From the NCBI GenBank assembly GCA_036488815.1, contig DASXGX010000095.1, forward strand, positions 62,001 to 126,000: 64,000 nucleotides of DNA, written 5' to 3'. This DNA is from Roseiarcus sp036488815 (GTDB lineage Bacteria; Pseudomonadota; Alphaproteobacteria; Rhizobiales; Beijerinckiaceae). This document shows positions 47,271-55,619 of this stretch, piece by piece. Below the pieces are notes generated by a model. It made no database searches. It saw only the letters and a list, made by a program, of their open reading frames with translations, and was not told where the DNA came from. The translations under genes were made by a program, and so were the position numbers. The first letter of the stretch is position 1, and each line of letters starts with the position of its first letter.

Positions 47271-47825
47271 AGCCGTCGCGAAAAGCTGCCGGTTATTCGC
47301 CAAAGGGGCGCGGATACTGAAGAATCGAGAGCGTGCGGCGATTCGAGCGAATCGACGCACGCCTTCCCGCGTCGGCTGTCTCGTTTCAGGCGCGGCGAGC
47401 GAAACTCCCCCATGCCCGCGCCACGGGGCGTCATCCGACCCTGCTTGACGCACTTGAAGAAAAAGCGAACGGCCCGCTCGGCTCAAGCACTTAACATTCG
47501 CTACGACGCCTGCGCCGCCTACCGATCGGCCTTCAAGAGCCGTGGGCGATCTCCCGGCGGCTCGCCAGTGGTAGTATAACAAAAACCGCCAACCCTCATC
47601 ACAAGAGCTTGAACAAGTTTATCGTCGAGGCGTATAGTATCTCGTAGTCTGGCAAATCGCGATTACCGGACGCGATTTCCGGCCCGTGAAAGTAACGCGG
47701 GGGAGGACGCGAAAAGACGAGCGACGCCCGGCCCTTCGTTTAACGCTCGTATACGCGTGCGACGACGAGATGAGTCCTTGGTTTCCTCCGGATGGCAAAA
47801 GCGACGTGCAGCGGTGGAGAGTTTT
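47271..47825. other. Intergenic region before the OrfA-like gene
   Basis: About 550 bp. The part from roughly 47560 to 47700 is richer in A+T than the surroundings (ATAACAAAAACC, GTATAGTATCTCG), which may mark a promoter or acquired DNA. No gene or inverted terminal repeat pair could be made out by eye. Confidence 0.5.
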
Positions 47826-48194
47826 GTGAAACGCAAGAGGCATTCGCTGTCGGAGATCGCCGCCAAGCTCCAACATGCCGACGAATTGGCGGCCGAAGGG
47901 ATGCTTCAGAACGATATTGCGCGAAATCTGGGGGTCAGCGTGATGACCTACCATCGTTGGCGCGCGAAGCGACCCACACTCGAGAGAGCGCCGCCGTTGG
48001 CGCCGACCCTTGAAAGGGCGCCGGCCGAGCCACGCGAAGCGAGGGGAATGATCCTGCACGATGAGCGGGACCGTTCCGCCGAGCTTGACCGGCTGCGTGT
48101 GGAGAATATGCGCTTGAGGCGGTTGCTTACGGATTTGCTGCTCGAGAAGGCCAAGCTCGAGGAAACGCTCCACGGCGCGGTGGCGGCGGGGTGA
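47826..48194 (+). CDS. Orphan IS3-family OrfA-like helix-turn-helix protein
   Basis: A 122-aa protein resembling the first reading frame of IS3/IS407-type elements. It has HSLSEIAAKLQHADELAAEG and DIARNLGVSVMTYHRWRAK (helix-turn-helix), then a Pro-rich insert, then the leucine-zipper-like helix ELDRLRVENMRLRRLLTDLL that mediates dimerisation. The GTG at 47826 is preferred because GGAG lies upstream; a GTG at 47757 is possible. The OrfB transposase, a frameshift window and end repeats are all missing, and the next gene is unrelated. It may be a domesticated regulator or a remnant. Confidence 0.75.
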   Translation: MKRKRHSLSEIAAKLQHADELAAEGMLQNDIARNLGVSVMTYHRWRAKRPTLERAPPLAPTLERAPAEPREARGMILHDERDRSAELDRLRVENMRLRRLLTDLLLEKAKLEETLHGAVAAG

Positions 48195-48207
48195 TCCGGG
48201 CGCGCGC

Positions 48208-49206
48208 TCAGTGCGGCCTCAGGTCGAGCCCGACCCCCTTGTCGACGAATTGCAACGTATAGATCTTCTTGTAGTCGAGGTCGGGCTTCACCATTTTGGC
48301 TTTGACGAGCTCGTCGAAGAAAGCTTTCATTCGCGCGTCCGTCATGGCGCCGATGCCGAGCTTCAGCGCGTCGCCCGAATCGACGATGCCGTATTCCTTC
48401 ATCTTGGCGATGGAATAGGCGATTTGATCGTCGGTCATCTCGGGGTTGTCTTTCTTGATCAGCGCGTTGGCTTGCCGGTTGTCGCCATAGAGGTAGTGGT
48501 ACCAACCGATCGCCGAGGCGTCGACGAAGCGCTGCACCAGATCCGGCCGCTTTTGCGCGATGTCCCGACGGGTGAGGATCGTCGTGGCGTAGCCGGCCAA
48601 TCCGTAGTCGTGGAGCAGGAAGACGTTCGGCTTGAAACCGCCCTCGCGCTCGACCCCGAGCGGCTCGGAGGTCACATAGGCCTCCTGGATCGAATGCTTG
48701 TCGGCGATGAACGGCGCCGAATTGAAATTATACGGCTTGACCTTCTCGTTGCTGAAACCCCATACCGCTCGCATCCAAGCGTAAAACGAATTGAGGCCGG
48801 ACTGGCTGACGAAAACCGTCGAGGCCTTCGTCAGGTCGGTCCAATTGTCGAGCCCGACGCCAGGATGCGACATGAAGGCTTGCGGATCCTTTTGAAACTC
48901 GGCGGCGACCACGATGTTCGGCAGATCCTGGTCGGCGGTCAGAAAGTCGCCGATCAGATCGCCCCCCATGTAGAACTCGATTTTGCCCATCAGGAGAAAC
49001 AGGCCGCCGTTGCTCTGCGGTCCGCCCTGCATGATGGTGACGTCGAGGCCGTACTTCTGATAGGTGCCGTCGGCCAGCGCCTGATAGAAGCCGCCCGCCT
49101 CCGCGTCTGCGAGCCAATTGGCGCCGAAGGTCACCTTGTCGAGCGCGCGCGCGGGCGCGGCGGAGCAAAGGGCGATGAGGGCGGCGACGAGTGCGGTCAT
49201 GCGCAT
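48208..49206 (-). CDS. ABC transporter substrate-binding protein, NMT1/THI5-like
   Basis: A 332-aa periplasmic protein with signal peptide MRMTALVAALIALCSAAPARA. The mature part starts LDKVTFGANWLADAEAGGFY, and IMQGGPQSNGGLFLLMGKIE plus FYMGGDLIGDFL form the first lobe. Family members bind sulfonates, nitrate, taurine or pyrimidine precursors for ABC uptake. No permease or ATPase gene adjoins it, so it either serves a distant transporter or works alone. It converges with the OrfA-like gene. Confidence 0.9.
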   Translation of the reverse strand: MRMTALVAALIALCSAAPARALDKVTFGANWLADAEAGGFYQALADGTYQKYGLDVTIMQGGPQSNGGLFLLMGKIEFYMGGDLIGDFLTADQDLPNIVVAAEFQKDPQAFMSHPGVGLDNWTDLTKASTVFVSQSGLNSFYAWMRAVWGFSNEKVKPYNFNSAPFIADKHSIQEAYVTSEPLGVEREGGFKPNVFLLHDYGLAGYATTILTRRDIAQKRPDLVQRFVDASAIGWYHYLYGDNRQANALIKKDNPEMTDDQIAYSIAKMKEYGIVDSGDALKLGIGAMTDARMKAFFDELVKAKMVKPDLDYKKIYTLQFVDKGVGLDLRPH

Positions 49207-49297
49207 TAAAACATCTTCTCCTGCTCACTCGACCCCGCCGACGAGCGTTCGCATTCCAACACCGCAGGACGCGACGCGCAACTCACGCTTCCGTCTC

Positions 49298-50656
49298 TTA
49301 CTGTGTCAGTCGCGCCGACTGGACCGCCTGATAGAAGATGGTCTGCATCGCATTGTTGATGTCGGCCGACGTCGCCGCGCTGAAGAAATATCCAGGCGAA
49401 GAGCACTTCTGCATGGCGGGGCTGATCTGGTTGTTCGCAATGAGACTGTTCACGACGCCGTCTTCATCGTTCCAGATGGGTTCTGGATCGACGATCGAAT
49501 CGTAGGGGATGAGGAGCACGGCGACGGTATAGCCCGCGGCCTTGGCGTTGGTGCAGAAGGTCTGAGTCGGGACTTGCGGCGTGCTTCCCGAAAAATTGCC
49601 GTTGGTGTAGGTCTGGCCGTTGTCCACGCCGTCGGTGATCAGAATGATGAAGGGCAAGGTCGACGACGTGCTGAGGCCGGTCCCCGGCGTTTGCAGAGAA
49701 GAGCTCAGACCCGACCACAGGTTCTCGAAATGGGTGCCGCCGCTCCCCATGCCGCTGTTGTTCGTGCCGGCGTCGAGGTAGTTCGCCAGATTGCCGGCGA
49801 CCGTGTTCGCCGTCGAAAAGTCGGAGGAAAGCGGCGCCGCCACGATCGGCTTGACGATGAACGGATAGATGCCGATGCGGAATTGATTGGCGATGATTTC
49901 GGTGTCGGTCGCTGTGGAGAGGAGCGCCTGTACCGATGCGCCGACCGAATTAAGCTTGAGCGGGATTTTGTTGGTTTGCGTAAAGTTGAAGCCTTGATAC
50001 CCCGCAAAGTGACAGGCGAACTGGCACCCCCCCTTGTATCCCGCGGCCGCCTCGATCGGGTTATCCGGATTCGTCTCGATCAGCGTCTGTTGGTCGGCGG
50101 CGTTGGTCGGAATGCCCATCGAGCCTGATGTGTCGACCACGAGGTAGAAATCGAGATATTTCGGCAGCCCCGTCGTCGCCGCAGCGTCGCCGTGGATATT
50201 GATGCTGGAAATGCCGACCAAAGGTCCGAAATGGGCCGCCACCTGCGCGTTCCAAGTCACGTTCACCGTGAAGGTCAGGTTGGTCGACGGTTGCCAGGTT
50301 ATTTGGGGGGTGACCGAGCCGGCCAGAACGACGGAGCCGACATTGGCGGCGAACACTTTCGCCCCCTGCGCCTTTCCGGCGGCGAGGGCGTTGTTTTGTA
50401 GCGTCGTCCCCGATTGGGCGCCCGAATTGGCGGCGTAGTAGGCCTTCGCCGTATTGACGGCCGCGAGCGCCGCCGCGTCCGCCGCGGTGTCCAGTCGCGA
50501 TTTATCGGACAAGCCGACGTAGTAGTCGACCCCCATGCCGACGATGATCACCAGCAAGGGAGCCGTGAGCGCAAATAGAACAGCAAAATTTCCGCGGCGA
50601 TCGCTCCAGAGAGCTTCGATAGCGCGCACCAGCCGGGACATCCTGATCGTTGTCAT
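49298..50656 (-). CDS. TadG-like pilus protein with von Willebrand A domain (set 1)
   Basis: A 452-aa protein. The N-terminal TadE/G-type segment SDRRGNFAVLFALTAPLLVI (about 18-37) is a prepilin-like membrane helix. The vWA domain carries the MIDAS motif VVDTSGSMG at 173-181 and FIILITDGVDNGQ later. Between these lies GGCQFACHF with a C-x3-C-H motif (211-216). It ends the set-1 operon (TadE, TadF, TadG-like). It probably sits in the inner membrane with the vWA domain outside, helping Flp/Tad pilus assembly. No tadA, B, C or flp pilin gene is in the window. Confidence 0.88.
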   Translation of the reverse strand: MTTIRMSRLVRAIEALWSDRRGNFAVLFALTAPLLVIIVGMGVDYYVGLSDKSRLDTAADAAALAAVNTAKAYYAANSGAQSGTTLQNNALAAGKAQGAKVFAANVGSVVLAGSVTPQITWQPSTNLTFTVNVTWNAQVAAHFGPLVGISSINIHGDAAATTGLPKYLDFYLVVDTSGSMGIPTNAADQQTLIETNPDNPIEAAAGYKGGCQFACHFAGYQGFNFTQTNKIPLKLNSVGASVQALLSTATDTEIIANQFRIGIYPFIVKPIVAAPLSSDFSTANTVAGNLANYLDAGTNNSGMGSGGTHFENLWSGLSSSLQTPGTGLSTSSTLPFIILITDGVDNGQTYTNGNFSGSTPQVPTQTFCTNAKAAGYTVAVLLIPYDSIVDPEPIWNDEDGVVNSLIANNQISPAMQKCSSPGYFFSAATSADINNAMQTIFYQAVQSARLTQ

Positions 50657-50690
50657 GCCGCACCGAGAAAGAGGATGGGGAGAAACGCCT

Positions 50691-51398
50691 TCATCCGCCG
50701 CCGTTCACAAGGACGCCGGGGCAATTGGAAGCCTTGGTGTCGCCGGCCGCCGCCTCCACGGTCGGGACATTGCGCGGCGCCATATAGGCGCTGCGCGCAA
50801 TGGTGAACGAGGGGAGGTATGACGCGCCGAAAGTCGGCTTCCAAAGATAGGTCACATCGACGACGATGATCGAACCCGTGCCGAAGACGTCCGTCGGCAA
50901 TGTAGAGGGGCTCGGCGGGCTCGAATCCGGCGCCGCCGTTATGGAGCTGCCGCATGGGCGGTAATTCTGCGTCGTCCACACGACCTGCGGTTTGTAGCTG
51001 CAACTGGTCGTGCAGCCTGTCGGCGAGACGACAAAGTTGATGCTGCTCATGTTGACGACGAGCTGGCTCCACCAGTTCGCATTCTGCGCCTGCGCGGCCG
51101 ACGCCGCTCCCGGAAATATGAAGACCGCCGAGTCCCAATAAAATTGCAGGTCCGCGTCGGAGACCGCGCCGTCGCCCGAAACGACCGTGGAGGCGCTGAC
51201 GGCGGTCTGCGCAATCATCTCGGCGGCGGTGTTGGCGATCTCTTCGACCCGCTCGGTCGCCAGCACGTACCGCGCGGTGTCGAACCCCATCAGCAACAGC
51301 AGGAGCGCGACCGGGAGGATGAGCGCGAATTCGACCGCGCTGACGCCGGCGCGATTGCGCGCGAACGACCTCGCACTCGTCCGTAGGCGGGGAATCAT
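50691..51398 (-). CDS. TadE/TadF-like minor pilin (set 1)
   Basis: A 235-aa protein with the TadE-type N-terminus FARNRAGVSAVEFALILPVA and hydrophobic helix LLLLLMGFDTARYV (residues about 15-48), including the Glu that follows the processing site in pseudopilins. The C-terminal part has several Cys that could form disulfides outside the cell. It begins one base after the upstream TadE stop and is 34 bp from the TadG-like gene. It resembles 54273-54884. Confidence 0.85.
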   Translation of the reverse strand: MIPRLRTSARSFARNRAGVSAVEFALILPVALLLLLMGFDTARYVLATERVEEIANTAAEMIAQTAVSASTVVSGDGAVSDADLQFYWDSAVFIFPGAASAAQAQNANWWSQLVVNMSSINFVVSPTGCTTSCSYKPQVVWTTQNYRPCGSSITAAPDSSPPSPSTLPTDVFGTGSIIVVDVTYLWKPTFGASYLPSFTIARSAYMAPRNVPTVEAAAGDTKASNCPGVLVNGGG

Positions 51399-51399
51399 G

Positions 51400-52023
51400 T
51401 CAGCACCCCGAATACGACGTCGTGAAGGGTTCGTTCTTGAACGCGGCGGTCGCGTCGATGAAAATCACCGACTGTCCGTTGTAAGTGGAGGCTACGCCGA
51501 GAAACCAGGAGAGGCCGAGCACAGGCATAGCATAAAAGACTTCGACGGCGACGATCGCGCCGGGATCTCCGATACAATAGCTCGTCTTCGTATTGTTCAT
51601 AGGAACAGATGCGAGTCCGGTCATTGTGTAGCCGCGTGAATTACTTGATGTGGAAACGAAGTTCATCAATGAATAAAAGCCGCTAGGCTGCGCGGCCTCG
51701 GGGATGACACTTATATTCGTCACAACGTTGTTGCACGACATCGCCCCAGGGAGCAGAGGACACAAGATTTGCGTCCTGAACTGGGCGGCGGTCAGGTTCT
51801 GATTGGCGACGCTTCCCGTCAGAATCTGCCGCGACGCTTCCTGCGTCACGTAGAACAACGAGGCGGAATAATAGAAATAGAGTCCGAGCTGCGCGATCAC
51901 GAAGACGAGCCCGACGAACAGGGGCATGATCATCGCAAATTCGGACGCCGGTCCGCCGTCCTGCCGCCGCGCGAAGTCGCGCGCGAGCGTAAGGGAATCG
52001 TCAAGTATTTTTCGCAAGGCCAT
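51400..52023 (-). CDS. TadE-like minor pilin (set 1)
   Basis: A 207-aa protein. The N-terminal FARRQDGGPASEFAMIMPLF and following hydrophobic helix (residues about 18-48) are TadE-like, with SEFA carrying the conserved Glu. The same FARR-DGGPASEFA string occurs in the set-2 protein at 54881-55423. It is the first gene of the set-1 operon, with a 19-bp motif shared with set 2 located 49 bp upstream of the start. Confidence 0.87.
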   Translation of the reverse strand: MALRKILDDSLTLARDFARRQDGGPASEFAMIMPLFVGLVFVIAQLGLYFYYSASLFYVTQEASRQILTGSVANQNLTAAQFRTQILCPLLPGAMSCNNVVTNISVIPEAAQPSGFYSLMNFVSTSSNSRGYTMTGLASVPMNNTKTSYCIGDPGAIVAVEVFYAMPVLGLSWFLGVASTYNGQSVIFIDATAAFKNEPFTTSYSGC

Positions 52024-52361
52024 GAAATTGCTTAACTGAATAACGGCTTTCGGCCTGATCTTGACCGAGAGGAATTACGGGAGGGTTACGCCGCCCGAAA
52101 AAAGCCGCCTGCATTGAAGTGAAATTTCGCGCCGCTCCCGCGGTCCGCCGGCGTCGTCGCGAACGTTGCGCGCATTCCGCCGCCGTTGTCGCGATCGATT
52201 AACCATACAGGACTTTTTGGTCGTCTTAAGTAGATGTCCATCGTCGACTTCGAACACTGTTTACCTCTTGCCCCGTATATTGGCCGCAAATCTTCGTATT
52301 CAGCGGCGCGACTGCTCGACCCGCCATAGCGCGCCGCGGCGGCGGCAACGTGAGGTCGGCC
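52024..52361. other. Divergent intergenic region between tad set 1 and the second tadG-like gene
   Basis: About 340 bp with outward promoters on both sides. It is A+T-richer near 52195-52300. The 19-bp element (52072-52090) lies on the set-1 side. No gene is visible. Confidence 0.65.
52072..52090 (-). promoter_or_regulatory. 19-bp element upstream of tad set 1
   Basis: GAATTACGGGAGGGTTACG on the plus strand. It begins 49 bp upstream of the set-1 TadE start. A copy with a single mismatch lies 48 bp upstream of the set-2 TadE start. Read on the minus strand it has GTAA-N7-GTAA, which resembles the TTAA-N7-TTAA spacing of CtrA sites with one base changed in each half (inference). Confidence 0.6.
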
Positions 52362-53834
52362 ATGGCTCTTGCGATTCAGCGCCTTCTTGGTGATCGACGC
52401 GGCAACATCGCGATGATGTACGCCCTCGCGCTTCCGATGCTGATGTTCGGCACGGGACTCGCGATCGACTTCACGCACGCCGCGCAGGTGCGCACACAGC
52501 TCAATGCCGCGGCGGACGCGGCAGCGCTCGCGGCCCTGACGCCGAGCATGATGCAGCAGTCGAACGCCACCGCGCAGACGGCCGCGCAGAACATGTTCAA
52601 CGGCGAGATCGCCGGTATCAGTTCGCTGGTCTCCGGCCAGACGAACCTTTCGATCAGCGTCACCAATCCGAGCAGCAACACGCTGGAGCGCGACGTCGCG
52701 ATCACCTACTCGGCGCAGAACGCCAACATCTTCGCCGGCATCCTCGGCGTTTCCGCCATGTCGCTCTCCGGCTCGTCGTCGGCGAGCGCTTCGCTCGCCG
52801 CCAATATCAATTTTTATATGCTGCTGGACAACTCGCCCTCCATGGCGTTGCCGGCGACGCAAGCGGGCATCACGCAAATGGAGAATTTGACGCCGCAGCA
52901 GGGGAATTGCGCGTTCGCCTGCCACCAAGCGAGCACCAACAACGGCGACACCGCCGGAAACTCGTGCCTCAATTCAGCCGGAACATACTCGACGCCGAAG
53001 CTCACCAGTTCGATGGGCAAGAACGGCAACACCTATTGCTCTTCCACCCAGGGCACGCAGATCGACAATTTCGCGCTCTCGCGCCTCAACGGGATCCAGT
53101 TGCGCCTCGACGCCCTGAGCAGCGGCATCAGCAGCCTGATGACCGACGCCTACTCCGCCCAGCAGAGCGCCACCTCGACGAAGCCGGTCTATCAGTTCGG
53201 CGCCTATACGATGGACTCGTCCTGGCAGATCGGGATGACCAACTCCAACAGCTACAACCGTCTGATGGCGCTGACGACCAACTACGTCTCGGCGTGGAGT
53301 TCGGCGGCGCCGAATTTCGCCGTTCTCGAGTACTACTCGAACGACAACGGCTGCGGGAACGCCTCGTGCTCCACCGGAGGCGGCAGTCCCGACGTGGCGA
53401 CAAACTACGACAACGCATTCGGCGCGATGAATACGATCATGCCGAATCCCGGCAACGGGACGAACGTCGCTGGCGACACGCCGCAGGAGGTGATGTTCTT
53501 CGTCACCGACGGCGTCGCCGACGAAGTCAACTCCACCTGCAGTCAGCCGCTCGCGTCGAACAATCGCTGCCAGGAGCCGATCAACACGACTCTCTGCACG
53601 ACAATCAAGAACCGCGGCATTCGGATCGCAATTCTCTACACCGACTATTATCCGGTGACCGCGAACTCCTGGTATCAAAGCTGGATCGCGCCTTTCCAGC
53701 CCAGCCTCGCCTCGACCCTGCAATCCTGCGCTTCTCCGAATCTCTTCTACGATGCGAGCATCGGAACCGATCTGGGGAGCGCCTTGCAGACGCTGTTCAA
53801 CACAGTGACCCAGACCGCGCATCTGACGCATTGA
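52362..53834 (+). CDS. TadG-like pilus protein with von Willebrand A domain (set 2)
   Basis: A 490-aa paralogue of 49298-50656. The N-terminal helix is LGDRRGNIAMMYALALPMLM, then FTHAAQVRTQLNAAADAAAL. The vWA MIDAS is LLDNSPSMAL (Asp156, Ser158, Ser160), with VMFFVTDGVADEV further on. The motif GNCAFACHQ (C183-x3-C187-H188) follows the MIDAS. Both proteins end in similar tails (QSARLTQ here QTAHLTH). The ATG 52362 with GAGG upstream is preferred to the GTG at 52350. It points towards, and converges with, the set-2 TadE/F genes. Confidence 0.88.
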   Translation: MALAIQRLLGDRRGNIAMMYALALPMLMFGTGLAIDFTHAAQVRTQLNAAADAAALAALTPSMMQQSNATAQTAAQNMFNGEIAGISSLVSGQTNLSISVTNPSSNTLERDVAITYSAQNANIFAGILGVSAMSLSGSSSASASLAANINFYMLLDNSPSMALPATQAGITQMENLTPQQGNCAFACHQASTNNGDTAGNSCLNSAGTYSTPKLTSSMGKNGNTYCSSTQGTQIDNFALSRLNGIQLRLDALSSGISSLMTDAYSAQQSATSTKPVYQFGAYTMDSSWQIGMTNSNSYNRLMALTTNYVSAWSSAAPNFAVLEYYSNDNGCGNASCSTGGGSPDVATNYDNAFGAMNTIMPNPGNGTNVAGDTPQEVMFFVTDGVADEVNSTCSQPLASNNRCQEPINTTLCTTIKNRGIRIAILYTDYYPVTANSWYQSWIAPFQPSLASTLQSCASPNLFYDASIGTDLGSALQTLFNTVTQTAHLTH

Positions 53835-54272
53835 GAAGACGCTGCGGAAAAACGGCCGGCGGATTCGTCAAGACCACCGCCGCTGCTTGCACGGAAAAGC
53901 GAGCATCCAGCGACCGCTCGCGCACCAGCCTCCAGAATCGCATTGGGTCTTGCTCGGATCAGCCTCAACCCATGTCATGCCCACGAAAAGCGGGCATCCA
54001 GAGTCAAAGTGCGAAGGCCCGCACCGATTGCCTGGCTTCCCGCTTTCGCGGGGTGACAACAGCCTCGGGTCAACCAAAAAGCAAAACGCGCGAACGCGCT
54101 TTCGCCAGCAAATCGCGAATCGTTCCGTGGCCGCGTCAATCGGCTGACGCCTCGATCTCTGGATCGCCTTGCTACGCTCGCGGTGACGACAGGGGTCCGC
54201 TTCATCCCAAAGCGTGTTCGAGCGCCAGGGCGGCCCCTGCTCTTTGGTCGAACCGCCTTCACCGCATCGCGG
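53835..54272. other. Convergent intergenic region holding a family-A repeat
   Basis: About 440 bp between two convergent gene ends. Most of 53970-54100 is the palindromic repeat, listed separately. The flanks show no gene, and antisense frames here are repeat artefacts. Confidence 0.7.
53970..54100. repeat. Dispersed palindromic repeat, family A, copy 3
   Basis: Hairpins GTCATGCCCACGAAAAGCGG and CTTCCCGCTTTCGCGGGGTG are separated by about 40 bp, as in copy 1. They are followed by the outer arm GTCAACCAAAAAGCAAAACG, the inverse of the arm at copies 1 and 2. The copy is therefore inverted relative to 8105 and 9138. Confidence 0.82.
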
Positions 54273-54884
54273 TCAGTCAGGCGTCGCGCAATTGTGGCAG
54301 GTGATGCTGGTGGATTGGCGCGGGGTCAAATAGATCGACCCCGAGAGCACGATCGTGCCGAGCGGCGTCCAAAGCTGGAGCGGCGCATAGGTGTAAGAGA
54401 CCTCGCCGAGAATGAAGTAGCTGCCGCCCTGTCCGGTTCCCAACGAGGGCGGCAGCGTGAGAACCTGATTGGCCGGACGGGCGGACGCGCCGTTGTAGGG
54501 CTCGCTCCATTGAACCGTCGCGGTGGCGCCGTTCGCTGCGACGAGCACTTCCGAAACGACCATCGTCATGTTGGCGGCCGTATAGGGCGTAAGCACCGCA
54601 GAGGCGACCTGAAGATTGCTGTCGATCGCGGCTGCGGCGACGACGGACGATCCACCGCTGTACAGCGTCGGCGTCGCCTGGGTGATGAGATCGGTGACGG
54701 TGCGCGCGGTCAACGTGACTTTGCGATCGATCGCGAAGCCCTCGGCGCCGTAGACGAGCAACGCGAGCACCGTAAGTGCGATCGGCAGGATGAGCGCCGT
54801 CTCGACCGCCGCCGTCGCTTGCTCGTCCTCGAACAGGGCCTGTGCGCGCTCGAGGGCGGCCGGGAAGCGCGGCTCGGTTCTCAT
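54273..54884 (-). CDS. TadE/TadF-like minor pilin (set 2)
   Basis: A 203-aa protein starting MRTEPRFPAALERAQALFED. Its TadE-type helix is TAAVETALILPIALTVLALL (about residues 24-43), with Glu in AVETALILP. The ATG 54884 overlaps the stop of the upstream set-2 TadE (ATGA), so the two are translationally coupled. Two Cys at the C-terminus (CHNCATPD) could form a disulfide or bind metal. It is a paralogue of 50691-51398. Confidence 0.83.
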   Translation of the reverse strand: MRTEPRFPAALERAQALFEDEQATAAVETALILPIALTVLALLVYGAEGFAIDRKVTLTARTVTDLITQATPTLYSGGSSVVAAAAIDSNLQVASAVLTPYTAANMTMVVSEVLVAANGATATVQWSEPYNGASARPANQVLTLPPSLGTGQGGSYFILGEVSYTYAPLQLWTPLGTIVLSGSIYLTPRQSTSITCHNCATPD

Positions 54885-55423
54885 ATCTTTGTCTCGACGA
54901 TAAAGACCTGAGTCGACATCATCAGATAGGAGCCGTTGCCGAGATTGCCGAATTTGAAGCCGAGCGGCGCTCCGATCACCGGCCACTGGTAGAGAACCTG
55001 CAGCACGCCGATCTGCCCCTGCGTGGGCTGCGTATAGGGCAGGCTGTTCGCGAGCGTCCCGTTTGCTTTGAAGGTCGGCGCAGTGGTGCTGATCGACGTG
55101 GTCGACGTCGCCGGCGACAGACTGATCATGATGTTGCTGCAGGTGAACAGCGCCGTCACGTTCTGGCACAGCGCGGTCTGGAACTGCGACGCGGTCATCG
55201 AGGTCGTCTGGTTCGTCATCACCATCCGCGCGGCGTCTTCCGCCGCGGTCTCGAGGTAAGCGTTGGCCAGGTAGATGACCGCCACTTGCGCAGTCGCCAA
55301 GATGAGCGCGATGAAAATCGGCGCCGTGATAGCGAATTCGGAGGCAGGGCCGCCGTCCTCGCGGCGCGCGAATTCTCGAACGCGCCTCAACCCGGCCTCG
55401 GCGATCTTTGCAAAAGCAGCCAT
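54881..55423 (-). CDS. TadE-like minor pilin (set 2)
   Basis: A 180-aa protein with FARREDGGPASEFAITAPIF and a following hydrophobic helix (IALILATAQVAVIYLANAYL). It closely matches the set-1 protein at 51400-52023 over the first 50 residues. The ATG 55423 (MAAFAKIAEAGLRR) is chosen because the conserved part begins there; the longer frame to 55768 lies antisense to tesB. The 19-bp element is 48 bp upstream. Confidence 0.85.
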   Translation of the reverse strand: MAAFAKIAEAGLRRVREFARREDGGPASEFAITAPIFIALILATAQVAVIYLANAYLETAAEDAARMVMTNQTTSMTASQFQTALCQNVTALFTCSNIMISLSPATSTTSISTTAPTFKANGTLANSLPYTQPTQGQIGVLQVLYQWPVIGAPLGFKFGNLGNGSYLMMSTQVFIVETKI

Positions 55424-55470
55424 GCGACGCACTTTGGAAAGGTTCCGCGAGCGATTACTCTGCCCGCAAA

Positions 55471-55489
55471 GAATTACGGCAGGGTTACG
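55471..55489 (-). promoter_or_regulatory. 19-bp element upstream of tad set 2
   Basis: GAATTACGGCAGGGTTACG on the plus strand, identical to the 52072 element except at position 10. It is 48 bp upstream of the set-2 TadE start and lies between that gene and the divergent tesB. Confidence 0.6.
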
Positions 55490-55619
55490 ACTGTCCTCGA
55501 ATTCGGCCGTGATTCCCGCAAAAGCGCCCTCGACGCTGAACCGGCGCGAGCAGTTGCGGCAGGGGTTGACGAAGGCGGCGCAAAGTCTCCACAAGATCGC
55601 CATCCGCCCGGAACTCTGC

